64,000 bases of DNA from Sphingobacterium thalpophilum (GCF_038396785.1 NZ_CP151087.1:124001-188000); one strand, 5' to 3'; counted from the stretch's first letter, positions 38,232 to 47,381 are shown. Numbers and translations are program-made. The notes: generated by a model from the letters alone, not told the origin.

Positions 38232-38465
38232 ACAAATGTAAATACCTGCCAAACCTTCCTGACTTTGGCTTTGTTCACTACGGACCAATCAGTGAGAACT
38301 CTTACGCGAAATGCCGAGCCTAATGAAATTGCACCAAGCTTTCTATTTCTAGCTAGCGAAGATTCACATTTTATGAGCGGTCAAGTTTTATATCCCAATG
38401 GAGGAGAAGTTGTAAATGGTTAGCGAACGAATCACTCATCATCAGATGGCAAGTCGTTATCTAGC
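38232..38465. repeat. Decayed second copy of the 29149-30265 segment with an internal deletion
   Basis: 38232-38315 matches 29149-29240, and 38318-38465 matches the SDR 3' end and downstream bases (30109-30265), encoding NEIAPSFLFLAS and SGQVLYPNGGEVVNG. About 870 bp between these parts are missing. Both source borders carry AATGCC, so deletion between short repeats is plausible. The fused ORF (38217-38423) has no other sign of being a gene. Confidence 0.75.
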
Positions 38466-38557
38466 GATCTTTGAAAACCGAGAGGTAACACGCTGCGGCT
38501 TCCTGCGCATTTTTGTCAAACTAAAGGTTTCATACCAATCAATAATTTATTCACTTG

Positions 38558-39894
38558 CGTCCTAAACGTTTAAAAAATGGCGGTGTTTTGATATAGCGAG
38601 ATCGCTATATTTAAATCACAAAATTATAACACACCACCATGATAAATTTAAATGTTTTTAGTCAGATTTTATCTCTTATCGACCGCGAATTATTCAAAGA
38701 TTTGGTTTCAAAGCACAAAAGTGACAAACATCAGAAAGGGATCAACAGCTGGACGCATCTAGTCAGTATGCTTTTCTGTCATTTTTCCTCGGCAGATTCG
38801 GTTCGTGATATTAGTAACGGTCTACGCAGTACCACTGGTAATCTGAACCACTTAGGTGTAGTAAGAGCTCCAAGTAAGTCTAATATATCCTATATCAACA
38901 CACACCGTACCCATGAACTTTTCAAAGATCTTTACTATTCTGTTTTGGATAGGCTTTGGCAAAAGGACACCCATTTTCGCAAAGATCTTGTTCAGCTAAA
39001 GCGTAAAGTATATCTGATGGATGCAAGCATCATCCCCTTATGTCTATCTGTATTTGACTGGGCAAAGTTTCGCAGCACCAAAGGTGCCGTAAAGCTGCAC
39101 ACTGTCTTGGATTATGATGGCTGCCTACCTGTTTTTATGCAGATTACCGATGGAAAAGTACATGAGAGCCAGCGAGCCGGTAGTTACAGTTTTTCCAAGG
39201 GAAGCGTGGTGGTAGTGGACCGTGGCTACGTGGATTACAGCTGGCTTGGGGATTTGGACAGCAGGGGGTGTTACTTCGTTACCAGGAGTAAAGTTAATAT
39301 GAAGTACAAGGTTATCAAGTCCTATCAGAGTGAAGCACTCATGGAAAAGGGGATCCTTAAGGATGAGCTCATTGAGCTATCCGGTGCTGCCTGCAATAAA
39401 TACAACGGCAAGCCGCTACGCCTAGTCCACTTTTGGGACAGCACCACTGGCAATGAGTACCACTTTTTGACCAATAATACGAAGTGGAAGGCTTCTTTGG
39501 TGGCAAACATCTATAAACAACGCTGGCATATCGAAGTCTTCTTCAAGCATCTAAAGCAGCGCTTAAAAGTATCGACATTCATAGGGACTTCTGAAAATGC
39601 AGTGATGATCCAGATCTGGACTTCACTCATTGGCATATTACTGTTAAAATACTTACAAAAAAAGGCCAAATATGACTGGAACCTGTCCAATCTGGTCGCA
39701 TTCATCAGAATGAATATCTTCGTGAAGATAAACATCTGGCAATGGATAGATGATCCCTTTCTCAGGCCGCCTATAAAAGGAAAAAAGGGACAGCTAAAGA
39801 TCTTCGCAGATTGAAAAATAGGGGTCAATATCGAAATGATGAAAAAAGCTATGCCTGTACCACAGAAATCCAATCCTAAAATTTATTTAGGACA
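38558..39894. mobile_element. IS4-family (DUF4372-type) insertion sequence
   Basis: GTCCTAAACGTTTAAA at about 38559 and the complement of TTTATTTAGGAC at about 39893 look like short imperfect terminal repeats around one transposase gene. No convincing target duplication could be read, so the ends are approximate to several bases and the element may have been involved in a rearrangement. Confidence 0.7.
38639..39814 (+). CDS. IS4-family transposase with DUF4372 N-terminal domain
   Basis: 391 residues. The N-terminal DUF4372 region includes HQKGINSWTHLVSMLFCHFS and SSADSVRDISNGL. The DDE_Tnp_1 core includes VYLMDASIIPLCLSVFDWAK (first Asp), GSVVVVDRGYVDYSW (second Asp) and the Y-R-E-K-like YKQRWHIEVFFKHLKQRLKV. 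The frame is complete. Confidence 0.92.
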   Translation: MINLNVFSQILSLIDRELFKDLVSKHKSDKHQKGINSWTHLVSMLFCHFSSADSVRDISNGLRSTTGNLNHLGVVRAPSKSNISYINTHRTHELFKDLYYSVLDRLWQKDTHFRKDLVQLKRKVYLMDASIIPLCLSVFDWAKFRSTKGAVKLHTVLDYDGCLPVFMQITDGKVHESQRAGSYSFSKGSVVVVDRGYVDYSWLGDLDSRGCYFVTRSKVNMKYKVIKSYQSEALMEKGILKDELIELSGAACNKYNGKPLRLVHFWDSTTGNEYHFLTNNTKWKASLVANIYKQRWHIEVFFKHLKQRLKVSTFIGTSENAVMIQIWTSLIGILLLKYLQKKAKYDWNLSNLVAFIRMNIFVKINIWQWIDDPFLRPPIKGKKGQLKIFAD

Positions 39895-39940
39895 GATGTG
39901 ATATGATATAAAACATGAAAATGATAATAACTTTTCACAT

Positions 39941-40237
39941 ATGGAATTTTTTTCTGAACTGAGAAATTTAAATGTCGAACATTTGGGACAGGTTAAGGAA
40001 GGGATTCTAGAAGTCGATGGAACCTTAAGCGTTTTATTTTATGCGGATAATGATGTGAGATATGGGCTACCATTATTCCCATCATCTTACAAAATGATTG
40101 ATGTATCCAGTTCCGAAGGGCCATTTGCATGCATGTATTGCGGTCATGTTTTATTTAGTTTTGAGAATGATTCCCAGTCATGTCCAAGATGCAATAAAAT
40201 ACAATGGAGCATAGCCTTGAATTCACGAAGAGTTTAG
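39941..40237 (+). pseudogene. 3' fragment of a DUF421/YetF-like gene with zinc ribbon
   Basis: 98 codons: FFSELRNLNVEHLGQVKEGI and LEVDGTLSVLFY match the conserved C-terminal YetF domain (E-L-R-x-x-x, AILE-DG-LSV). They are followed by a zinc ribbon, CMYCGHVLFS and CPRCNKIQW. The membrane helices that should precede it are missing, and the IS4 element ends 47 bp upstream. The frame upstream of the ATG closes at a TGA near 39903. I infer a remnant left by rearrangement at the IS. Confidence 0.65.
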
Positions 40238-40524
40238 AGTAAATAATACCATGTATTATTTGAACAGATCATAGGGTGATACAGTGCGACCGTTTTTATT
40301 CGAAGCATTCTTTGGATAGATAGTCGTAAGATTTGGCAGCATAGCATACTCAAAAGCTATTCACCTTTGAATAGTATGCATATGGTAGACGTATTTTAGT
40401 CTTTATTCATTTTGACAATCGACTGGATTTAATAATATTATATAAATTGTAAAGTCTTTGAGAGGATGTCCTTGGCTCCGTAATTTTTATTTAACCGCCT
40501 GGTTTAGATTATTGAACGTACGAT
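40238..40524. other. Intergenic stretch with no recognisable feature
   Basis: AT-rich, convergent genes on both sides. I see no coding frame, RNA gene or strong hairpin. Confidence 0.4.
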
Positions 40525-40833
40525 TTATTTATAAGATCTTGTTTTCAAAAAAATAGAGACTAGATTTTTAATAATCTGCCATCTATCTATCTTAGCATTA
40601 TAAAGCAATTGCCAAGAGCTGTCCAAAATCTTGCTTCCTTTATGACAGTGGTATTCGCCAATGTGAACTCTAAGCCAAGAGGTGCTATCCCTTATAATCT
40701 CTGCATAGGCTTTTTCTCCCGTATCAAAAACTGCGATTGCCTGGGTGGGTACTTCGGTCACTTCGGGTTCAAACAGAAATTCCGCGCGGCAACCTAGATC
40801 GGCGAAATTTCCATGAAAGATTATTCCATTCAT
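40525..40833 (-). CDS. Uncharacterised protein, paralogue of the 31710-31994 gene
   Basis: About 102 residues from the ATG at 40833 (MNGIIFHGNFADLGCRAEFL). A longer in-frame start at 40872 adds 13 unlikely residues. It shares MNGIIFHG, AEFLFEPE, GEKAYAEII, HIGEYHC and the final W-I-K-L pattern with the protein at 31710-31994. No fold is recognised. The C-terminal tail FLKTRSYK is extra compared with the paralogue. Confidence 0.7.
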   Translation of the reverse strand: MNGIIFHGNFADLGCRAEFLFEPEVTEVPTQAIAVFDTGEKAYAEIIRDSTSWLRVHIGEYHCHKGSKILDSSWQLLYNAKIDRWQIIKNLVSIFLKTRSYK

Positions 40834-41165
40834 ATAGCAAGGGCTTAAAAGAAAAAACTGTTGAGAGCACAATCATTGGATAAAAGCTCATCTATTAACA
40901 ACGTCTAAATTAGCTATTTGTTTTTTTTGCCTAAAAGTATGCACTTTATGCAATGCATTTTCATCGCATCCTGAACGTGTTTTTACTTTTTATACTGTAT
41001 ATATGCGTGTTTTGGCGATTTCGGAGCTGTCGGATGAACGAATAAACTTTTGCCGCTGTTTATTTAACGAGCAATGTGATGAAGATGTGACAGCACTACT
41101 TTCTATGGGCATATGATAGCTGGGCTCAACCAAGTTGAGCCTATTTTTTTAAAAACGATGAAATT

Positions 41166-42161
41166 ATGGAAAATTTTAAAAAGATCAATCGGCGCCGGGC
41201 AATCGGCGCTTTAGGGACCGGAATTTTTGCATTTAGCCTTACCGGCAATTGGAGTAATGCAGCCACTCCGCAGATAGCTTATAAGGAAGATGATCCCATA
41301 AATAAAAATCCTAAACCTCCTTTCAAAGCGCAGTCACAGCCCTGGCCCGGGCTCTGCAGTAAAATTGATCCGAGGCCAGATCATGGCGAAAAATCCTACA
41401 AAGGATCAGGAAGGCTCAACGGGCGAAAAGCCTTAATAACGGGTGGTGACTCAGGTATGGGACGTGCAGCTGCCATCGCATACGCTCGGGAAGGGGCCGA
41501 TGTGGCAATTAATTACCTCCCCGAGGAGGAAGCAGATGCACAAGAAGTCATTGCGCTGATCAAAGAAGCTGGTCGCAAGGCTGTGGCGATTCCTGGCGAT
41601 CTTCGAAAAGAGGAGTTTTGTGGGCAACTTATTGAAGATGCTGTTCAGCATCTTGGTGGACTGGATATTCTCATAAGTAATGCCGCAAGGCAGCAAACAA
41701 AAGCTTCGATAGCCGATATTACAACCGAAGAGTTTGACGCAACGATGAAAACAAATATTTATGCGCCTTTTTGGTTAATCAAAGCAGCACTTCCTCATTT
41801 AAAGGCCGGCGCCGTTATTATTGGGACCACATCTGTTCAAGCGGCAGATCCTTCAGCGGATCTCTACGACTATGCGCAGACGAAAGCGGCAACAACCAAT
41901 TATATACGTTCTCTGGCCAAACAATTGGGACCGCGAGGCATCCGGGTCAACGGGGTCGCGCCAGGCCCAATTTGGACAGCGCTACAGGTGAGTGGTGGAG
42001 CGACCCAAGAGAAGCTCGTTAACTTCGGAGGCGATACGCCATTGGGCAGACCCGGGCAGCCAGCAGAGCTAGCATCAATCTATGTGCAGCTGGCAGCTGC
42101 CGACGCTAGTTATGCAAATGGTCAGATTTATGGGGCTGCTGGTGGCGGTGGTCAACCTTAG
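41166..42161 (+). CDS. SDR-family oxidoreductase with a twin-arginine-like leader
   Basis: 331 residues. The N-terminus INRRRAIGALGTGIFAFSL resembles a Tat signal, although the charged RRR and modest hydrophobic region leave export uncertain. A Pro-rich linker (NKNPKPPFKAQSQPWPG) precedes the Rossmann domain with ITGGDSGMGRAAAIAYA, DILISNAARQQ, the catalytic Ser in IIGTTSVQAAD and Y-x3-K in DLYDYAQTKAA. It belongs to the same stress-associated SDR group as the 29356 gene, but is clearly not a recent copy of it. Confidence 0.87.
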   Translation: MENFKKINRRRAIGALGTGIFAFSLTGNWSNAATPQIAYKEDDPINKNPKPPFKAQSQPWPGLCSKIDPRPDHGEKSYKGSGRLNGRKALITGGDSGMGRAAAIAYAREGADVAINYLPEEEADAQEVIALIKEAGRKAVAIPGDLRKEEFCGQLIEDAVQHLGGLDILISNAARQQTKASIADITTEEFDATMKTNIYAPFWLIKAALPHLKAGAVIIGTTSVQAADPSADLYDYAQTKAATTNYIRSLAKQLGPRGIRVNGVAPGPIWTALQVSGGATQEKLVNFGGDTPLGRPGQPAELASIYVQLAAADASYANGQIYGAAGGGGQP

Positions 42162-42264
42162 CGGGAATATTCCCAGATCATGGGGATTTTTATGGGCTAT
42201 GATAGGCTTAATACATCCAATTGCATATAAAAAATGAGCAGCCCTATAAATCTATACCGTATAT

Positions 42265-42291
42265 AATATTACTAATATTATTAGTAATATT
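42265..42291. promoter_or_regulatory. 27-bp perfect palindrome just upstream of gene A
   Basis: AATATTACTAAT, then ATT, then ATTAGTAATATT: two 12-bp arms around a 3-bp centre, ending 5 bp before the ATG at 42297. It could be an operator, or a hairpin that covers translation initiation. The other copies of the gene A module lack this upstream part. Confidence 0.6.
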
Positions 42292-42296
42292 GTAAA

Positions 42297-42764
42297 ATGA
42301 AACCGCTAGAAATCTTTTGCCGAAATCGGGTAATGTACGCTCAAATTACCGTGCATGATAAAAGCATGGGCATGAAAGATTATCATCTTCACAACAAAAA
42401 TGGTCTTGCTTTTTATGTTTTCAGGAAATCTCAGGGAGAGTGGCAATTGGCATTCGGTGTACTCGCCGATGACATCAAGGAAGCGTGCATTGATGCCCTT
42501 ATACTTCGCTTTGATACGGATGTGCCTGAGTTGTTTTATCATCATGGAAAACGCCAGGTCGTGGAAGTTCGGGCCAAGAAATACAGCCTTTGGCATATTT
42601 ATCTCAACAATGCTTATGTAGGAAGTATTCAATATTATACGTTCACTAAGCAGTTCAATTACCACCTTGATGACAATTGCTTATTGACCGATGATCATGT
42701 GCAAAAGTATATAGTCCTGATACAACGTGGGGAATTAAAGTGGATAAAGGACGATATTCGATGA
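42297..42764 (+). CDS. Uncharacterised 155-residue protein (gene A of the repeated module, copy 1)
   Basis: I do not recognise the family. The protein has an early MGMKDYHLHNKNGLAFYVF, then GEWQLAFGVLADDIKEACID, DTDVPELFYHHGKRQVVEVR, KKYSLWHIYLNNAYVGSIQY and ends ELKWIKDDIR. It looks like a compact alpha/beta cytosolic protein without signal or membrane segments. This is the only full-length copy; its 3' parts recur at 47889, 53598 and 58015. Gene B (zinc-knuckle) should follow, but here breaks off after MKKDIK. Its surroundings of toxin and immunity remnants make an immunity or antitoxin role possible, which is inference only. Confidence 0.7.
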   Translation: MKPLEIFCRNRVMYAQITVHDKSMGMKDYHLHNKNGLAFYVFRKSQGEWQLAFGVLADDIKEACIDALILRFDTDVPELFYHHGKRQVVEVRAKKYSLWHIYLNNAYVGSIQYYTFTKQFNYHLDDNCLLTDDHVQKYIVLIQRGELKWIKDDIR

Positions 42765-42845
42765 AAAAGGATATAAAAGGAATAAAAAACCTTGAGTCTG
42801 GGAGGGGCGAATCCTGTTTGGTTTTAAAAAAATATTTATCGGAGA
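42765..42845 (+). repeat. Truncated gene B and trailing repeat of module copy 1
   Basis: After gene A the sequence GGATATAAAAGGAATAAAAA, ACCTTGAGTCTGGGAGG and GAATCCTGTTTGGTTTTAAA matches 53800-53930. About 55 bp of the 53.8-kb copy, including the second half of its hairpin, are missing here. Confidence 0.7.
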
Positions 42846-42854
42846 AATGTTTTG

Positions 42855-43442
42855 TTATATCCAAAAATACTTCTCGATCGGCAATTGAGAATAAGAGCAT
42901 TTCGGTAAAAAAAGTTGGTCGCATTTCTCCTTTTGTCCAACCCAAAGTCTTTTTGCTATCTCTTTAATGAGGCAATTGAGTGTTTGGTATGCTCGTTCTT
43001 TACTGATATATAACTCGGTATCTATTTTGCTAATATACTTTTTGTTGCTTAGCGATGTTTTATCTGGAGCAACATATTTATGTACATATTTTAGTCGGAT
43101 AAGCGTATCCATATTGAAAGCGGAAATTTTAGAATTGCGGCCGTCTGGGATTGGGAAAAATTTATGACCCGCATTTTGAGAGAGTAATATCCAATTTAGG
43201 GAGTAAGCAACACGAGAATCATAAATAATGCATTCTTCGGGGAACGTATATGCCGCAACTTTTGAGATACTCGCAATACGCTCAAATTTGGCTACTCGAC
43301 TTTTGAGAAATTCCTGTATTAATAGTTTGGTACTTTCTTCATTTGCGGCTTTAATACCACCCCATTCTTTAATAATCCACATTGTCAACTTTTCAAACAA
43401 TATGGAGTCATTAGTATGAGCATCAATTAAATGCGGACGCAA
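42855..43442 (-). CDS. Uncharacterised protein, possibly N-truncated
   Basis: 195 residues from a TTG; there is no ATG before a stop upstream, so the start may be lost. Features: TMWIIKEWGGIKAANEE, RIASISKVAAYTFPEECIIY and DSRVAYSLNWILLSQNAGHK. The Y-D-S-R-V-A motif resembles one in HhH-glycosylase-fold proteins. The C-terminus is LPIEKYFWI. No family can be named with confidence. It begins just beyond the module copy 1 repeat and is convergent with gene A. Confidence 0.5.
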   Translation of the reverse strand: MRPHLIDAHTNDSILFEKLTMWIIKEWGGIKAANEESTKLLIQEFLKSRVAKFERIASISKVAAYTFPEECIIYDSRVAYSLNWILLSQNAGHKFFPIPDGRNSKISAFNMDTLIRLKYVHKYVAPDKTSLSNKKYISKIDTELYISKERAYQTLNCLIKEIAKRLWVGQKEKCDQLFLPKCSYSQLPIEKYFWI

Positions 43443-43509
43443 GATAGCTTTTAGTGTTACTTATTTTTCATAGAAACTTTTACTATTTAGTTCATCTACC
43501 ATTTCTTGC

Positions 43510-43735
43510 GCCAGGATTTGCAGTGGAATTAGTGCTGCCATTCACAAACCGGATAAGTGCATCAAAATTGGCGAAGAGCCACTCCAAATTACCATTTACA
43601 CCTCCGCACTTTTGTGCAATGCAACAAGGATTGCTGTAGCGCAGAATCATCCATCTGGAACATTGAGACCAAGCACACCAGATAGAACATTAACCTGTTT
43701 TGTAAACAAAGGAAGCCTGTCCAAATTCATTTACA
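43510..43735 (+). pseudogene. RadC/JAB-domain remnant
   Basis: In one plus frame the sequence encodes IYTSALLCNATRIAVAQ followed by NHPSGTLRPSTPD and RTLTCFVN. N-H-P-S-G and P-S-x-x-D are the JAB metalloprotease-like motif of RadC proteins (normally H-N-H-P-S-G). No start, zinc-binding N-terminal half or complete C-terminus remains, and the frame is broken upstream. Confidence 0.65.
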
Positions 43736-43776
43736 GAACTTTGACAGACTTCCATTTTAGAATAATTGTAGTATGT

Positions 43777-44070
43777 TTATTTAGCAGCTAAAACGTCCAA
43801 TTTCTCAATAGATGGCGGATTAGCTAACAATTCTGGTGCATTTTCCATAAGTGCCTTTGCTATCTTACCACCAAGATGTGCTTGTCTGCCTTCTTCATCT
43901 GAAAATGTGTCATAAATGCCAAATGTAGAAGAGTCAAGACGAAACGCATACCAAGTAATAGTGCCGACTTCTTCATTAGCAAGTGGCAACGCACTTGTAA
44001 TAAACTCTTCAACGTTTTTTTCTTTTCCAGCTTTTGCTTCTAGTCGAACTAATAATCCTAATTTTTTCAT
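43777..44070 (-). CDS. ABM-superfamily (antibiotic biosynthesis monooxygenase-like) protein
   Basis: 97 residues with the dimeric ferredoxin-like ABM fold: MKKLGLLVRLEAKAGKEKNV, NEEVGTITWYAFRLDSSTFG, IYDTFSDEEGRQAHLGGKIA and LLANPPSIEKLDVLAAK. Such proteins are cofactor-free quinol monooxygenases or related to heme-degrading enzymes; the substrate here is unknown. The frame and length are normal. It stands alone among decayed sequence. Confidence 0.85.
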   Translation of the reverse strand: MKKLGLLVRLEAKAGKEKNVEEFITSALPLANEEVGTITWYAFRLDSSTFGIYDTFSDEEGRQAHLGGKIAKALMENAPELLANPPSIEKLDVLAAK

Positions 44071-44481
44071 ATATGTTTATCTTTTTTAAATTACACATTT
44101 TTATAACAAATGTAGCTCATTTAAGTTTTTCAGGATTTTTTATTTGGTTCAAAAACTTATGAAAAAAGGTCAACTAGCGTTATAACGTAGCCTTTGGGGA
44201 TATCAATAAACCCATCTTAACTTACTGTATTAGAATGTTAGAATCCCTGCATCAAACTGCCTAAAATAACGCTATTGTATGGACCCTTTTTAATTCACCC
44301 CAAGATTCTTTATCAAATTCTTCGCTATCTTACCATTGTTGTTGATTAAACGTTCTAACATAGGCTTGGTTTAGTATGTTAAAAATGTGGAAAAGATCTA
44401 ACCTAAACTATCGTCAAGCAATACATATTTGTAACCTCTCAGACATTAAAACGGAGGTTTATTGAGATTATTCGATATCCT
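44071..44481. other. Intergenic stretch between the ABM gene and the second IS21
   Basis: About 410 bp, AT-rich, no supported coding frame or RNA gene. Confidence 0.4.
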
Positions 44482-44582
44482 TGTCTATTTCGGAGATGCT
44501 GGGGCAGGGATTTCGGAGTCATTGGGCCAATTATTTCGCTAGTCATTGGGGCACTTTCCGATTACAATAATATACAATTTGA

Positions 44583-45320
44583 TTAAGATTCCAATTTCTT
44601 TTTTCTACGATAGGATTCACCTGTCAATTCTACTCTATGTGAGGAGAATGTTACCCTGTCAAGTATAGCATCAGCAATCGTACTTTCACCGATTAGTCCA
44701 TGCCATTTTTCTACGGGGATCTGAGTAGCTATTATTAATGAGGCGCTATTATAACGATCTTCTATGATATCCAAAAGTGCTGTCCTTGCGTGCTGATCTA
44801 TGGAAGTAAGTCCAAAGTCATCGAGTATTAGTAATTCTGCTCTTTCGATCTTTTTGAGTAACTTATGGTATGTGCCATCCAATCTGGCGATTTTCACCAT
44901 ATCAAAGAACCTGCCTGTATTGAGATAGAGCGTCTTATACAACATCTGACAGGCTTTAACTCCGATACACTGCGCAAGGAAGCTTTTTCCTGAACCGGCA
45001 GAGCCTGTTAATATTATGTTTTCTTTACGGTTTATAAACCCCAGAGAAAGGAGTCTCTCAAACATATTTCTGTCAAGGTTTCTGGAAGGGTTGTAATCAA
45101 TGTCAGTGGCAGCAGCTTTTTCCTTGAATGAAGCCCTGTAGATCAGATTATCAATATTCTTATTCTGTCTAGCTTCCCATTCTGCATCGATAATGGTCGC
45201 TAGGAAGTCATCCAGGCTCATTTCACGATAAAGATTATCACTCAGACTACTTCGATAAAGCTCGGCCATGGTGATCATACGCATCTTGCGCATTTTTTCG
45301 ATTGTTGTGTTCTCATTCAT
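44583..45320 (-). CDS. istB: IstB helper ATPase of the second IS21
   Basis: 245-residue AAA+ protein with Walker A GSAGSGKSFLAQCIG, Walker B AELLILDDFGLTS, ATQIPVEKWHGLIG and the typical end FSSHRVELTGESYRRKK. The E-S-x-R-R-K tail is the same type of ending that RIT 2 removed from the other IstB in this window. The start lies 24 bp after the istA stop. Confidence 0.93.
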   Translation of the reverse strand: MNENTTIEKMRKMRMITMAELYRSSLSDNLYREMSLDDFLATIIDAEWEARQNKNIDNLIYRASFKEKAAATDIDYNPSRNLDRNMFERLLSLGFINRKENIILTGSAGSGKSFLAQCIGVKACQMLYKTLYLNTGRFFDMVKIARLDGTYHKLLKKIERAELLILDDFGLTSIDQHARTALLDIIEDRYNSASLIIATQIPVEKWHGLIGESTIADAILDRVTFSSHRVELTGESYRRKKKLES

Positions 45321-45343
45321 ATTATCATTTTTAATGTTGTTTA

Positions 45344-46888
45344 CTATCTGTAAATCGAGGTGTCCCGTAGATTTTCATGCTCAGGGATATGGAAGGTCTG
45401 TTGTACTTCCTCTTCTAGAGTGTCAAGTTTATTTTTAAGGATATTGACTATCGTTTGGTAAGATGATTTATGATGGAAAAGACCTCTCTTACAGGCGTTT
45501 TCAACGCGGGAAACGCTATGGGTTTTCACAAGAGCAAGTATTCCCTGTGCCTGTTTATACCCTAGTTCAGGGTAGCTATACTGTGCAATTAGTTGGCGGA
45601 TATATTGTTGTGCAGATGGTCCAACAGCTTCGGCCCGCTGTTCAAAGTACATCGGACTCCAGTGGTTATAAACCTGATGTGAAGAAGGCATATGATCTGC
45701 GATGGTGGCATAGTTACCCGGTCGAAAGCACCGCTGATGCTTTGCTATACGCTGAAAGTTATAAAAGACCTCAACAGTGTCATTGTTATATTGAACTTCT
45801 ACATGATGGCCAATATAACGGTGAGGTACACTATAGTAGTTTCTATCAGCATTGAGATATATATGCGATATCTTCTGCACTTTTGCTCGTCTAAAGTACC
45901 GCAAGTTATAGGTTGATAAAGGTAACGGGGTTAGGTGTTCTTTTTCCATATCAATAAATTGGCTCCTCCTAGTGGAGCCTCCATGTGAGAACAAATAATC
46001 ATTATATAACACCAACTGTTCTGCTATGGCTACATTAAGTTCTTTCAAACTAAAGAAGGTCTGTTTGTCCAGTGGGTAAAAGATACGCTGGTAGACCAAT
46101 GTTACACTACGTTCTACAAGAGCTTTATCTTGTGGGTGATATGGGCGGGCAGGATCTACTACACAACTATGAAAGAGTGCAAAGTCGGCAAGTGTTTTAT
46201 TGATTTCTGGGGCATATTTGGAGCCTTTACTCACGGCTGATTTAAGATTGTCAGATACAATAGCCTGCGGCACGCCACCAGACCACTGCAAACAGCTATT
46301 AAGGCAATCGATAAAATCTTCACGTTTTTGGCTTGCAACGGCTTTTACAAACGTATATTGACTGCAGGGATAGACGGCAACGAAGATTTCGACAGGGATA
46401 ACCTCTCCTGTACCTCTATCAACATAGGACATCTTTTTGCCTGTAAAGTCTACGAAAAGTTTTTCACCCGCTTTATGATCCAGTTTCCCCGAAGCTTTGA
46501 TCTTGCCTCTCCACTTTCTGTAATGGGTGGTAAATTGGGTATAGCGGTAACCATCAGGATATTCAAGTAGGTAATTTTGCCATAACGTCTGCAAGGTGGC
46601 CCCAGGGCGCTTAAGCTCTTGCTGTATCTTACTGAACTGAGATGACAGGTGTTCATATCGCATCTTTTCGGTTTGGTCATCCTGGGTAAAAAGATCATGA
46701 AGATTTGCATCATCCATAGCTAGAAGTTCAGCATGATCTAATTCTAGTACTTTAAACCGCTTAATATAGCTGTCCACCGTTTTACGGTTGATGTTCATTA
46801 TCTGGGCAACCTTACGGTTACTAAGTCCTTTTTTCTTTAGAAGGATAAGTGTTCTGAGTTCCATTTTGTCTTTCCGTTGTCCTGCCAT
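45344..46888 (-). CDS. istA: IstA transposase of the second IS21
   Basis: 514 residues. Helix-turn-helix LILLKKKGLSNRKVAQIMNI, catalytic residues in KLFVDFTGKKMSYVD (Asp), QAIVSDNLKSAVSK (Asp) and HPQDKALVERSVTLVYQR (Glu), and a C-terminal beta-barrel region (NADRNYYSVPHRYIGHHVEV). Full length; useful as the intact reference for the split IstA at 12845-17904. Confidence 0.94.
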   Translation of the reverse strand: MAGQRKDKMELRTLILLKKKGLSNRKVAQIMNINRKTVDSYIKRFKVLELDHAELLAMDDANLHDLFTQDDQTEKMRYEHLSSQFSKIQQELKRPGATLQTLWQNYLLEYPDGYRYTQFTTHYRKWRGKIKASGKLDHKAGEKLFVDFTGKKMSYVDRGTGEVIPVEIFVAVYPCSQYTFVKAVASQKREDFIDCLNSCLQWSGGVPQAIVSDNLKSAVSKGSKYAPEINKTLADFALFHSCVVDPARPYHPQDKALVERSVTLVYQRIFYPLDKQTFFSLKELNVAIAEQLVLYNDYLFSHGGSTRRSQFIDMEKEHLTPLPLSTYNLRYFRRAKVQKISHIYLNADRNYYSVPHRYIGHHVEVQYNNDTVEVFYNFQRIAKHQRCFRPGNYATIADHMPSSHQVYNHWSPMYFEQRAEAVGPSAQQYIRQLIAQYSYPELGYKQAQGILALVKTHSVSRVENACKRGLFHHKSSYQTIVNILKNKLDTLEEEVQQTFHIPEHENLRDTSIYR

Positions 46889-47155
46889 GCTGTGATCATA
46901 TGATTATACAACAGCAACTTAAGCAGTTTAATGGAAAGTGGCCCAACGACCTCCGAATTTAAGAAGATTATTTGGCCCATTGACCTCCGAAATAATTGGC
47001 AAATCAAACCGAATCAACTGGCCCATTGACCTCCGTTATAGACAATCCTTAATTAGCATGATTAATTTTAAAAGATGTTGTATCAAAAACTTGTATCAAT
47101 AAACAAAGTTTCATGAATTTATATCACATGAGTTTAATGTAACTAAATATGAAAA

Positions 47156-47381
47156 TTGGGTATGCAACTGGAAAACCACTTGAACGAAGAGAAAGCTTCG
47201 GGCAATAGCAATCGTCGAAATGGCAAGACAAAAAAGACAGTCCGAGGTCTCAATACCGAAACTTTTGAGCTGGAGACAGGTCGGGATAGATCGGTAAGGT
47301 TCGAGCCTAAAGTAGTACCTAACAGACAATTAATTATCACTGAACAGCTTGAGGGACACGTGTTGAGCATGTATGCCCATC
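47156..47381 (+). pseudogene. IS256-family transposase fragment
   Basis: Encodes LENHLNEEKASGNSNRRNGK and TKKTVRG, then ELETGRDRSVRFEPKVV and EQLEGHVLSMYAH. This is the N-terminal part of an IS256-type Mutator transposase (normally ...NRRNGK...PRDR...SMYA-G-S-T-R). The catalytic domain is absent. The fragment ends at about 47381, where the SUKH remnant begins on the other strand. Confidence 0.75.

Larger units (their letters stand above)
44482..47044. mobile_element. Second IS21-family element, complete (2563 bp)
   Basis: The termini read TGTCTATTTCGGAG at 44482 and, complementing the right end, TGTCTATAACGGAG at 47044. A 5-bp duplication, ATCCT, lies at 44477-44481 and 47045-47049. Internal repeats of the type TCGGAG-n-CATTGGGCCA occur near both ends. 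It contains istA and istB on the minus strand, both intact. Its ends and proteins differ clearly from the 12.5-kb IS21, so it is a different IS. Confidence 0.88.
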
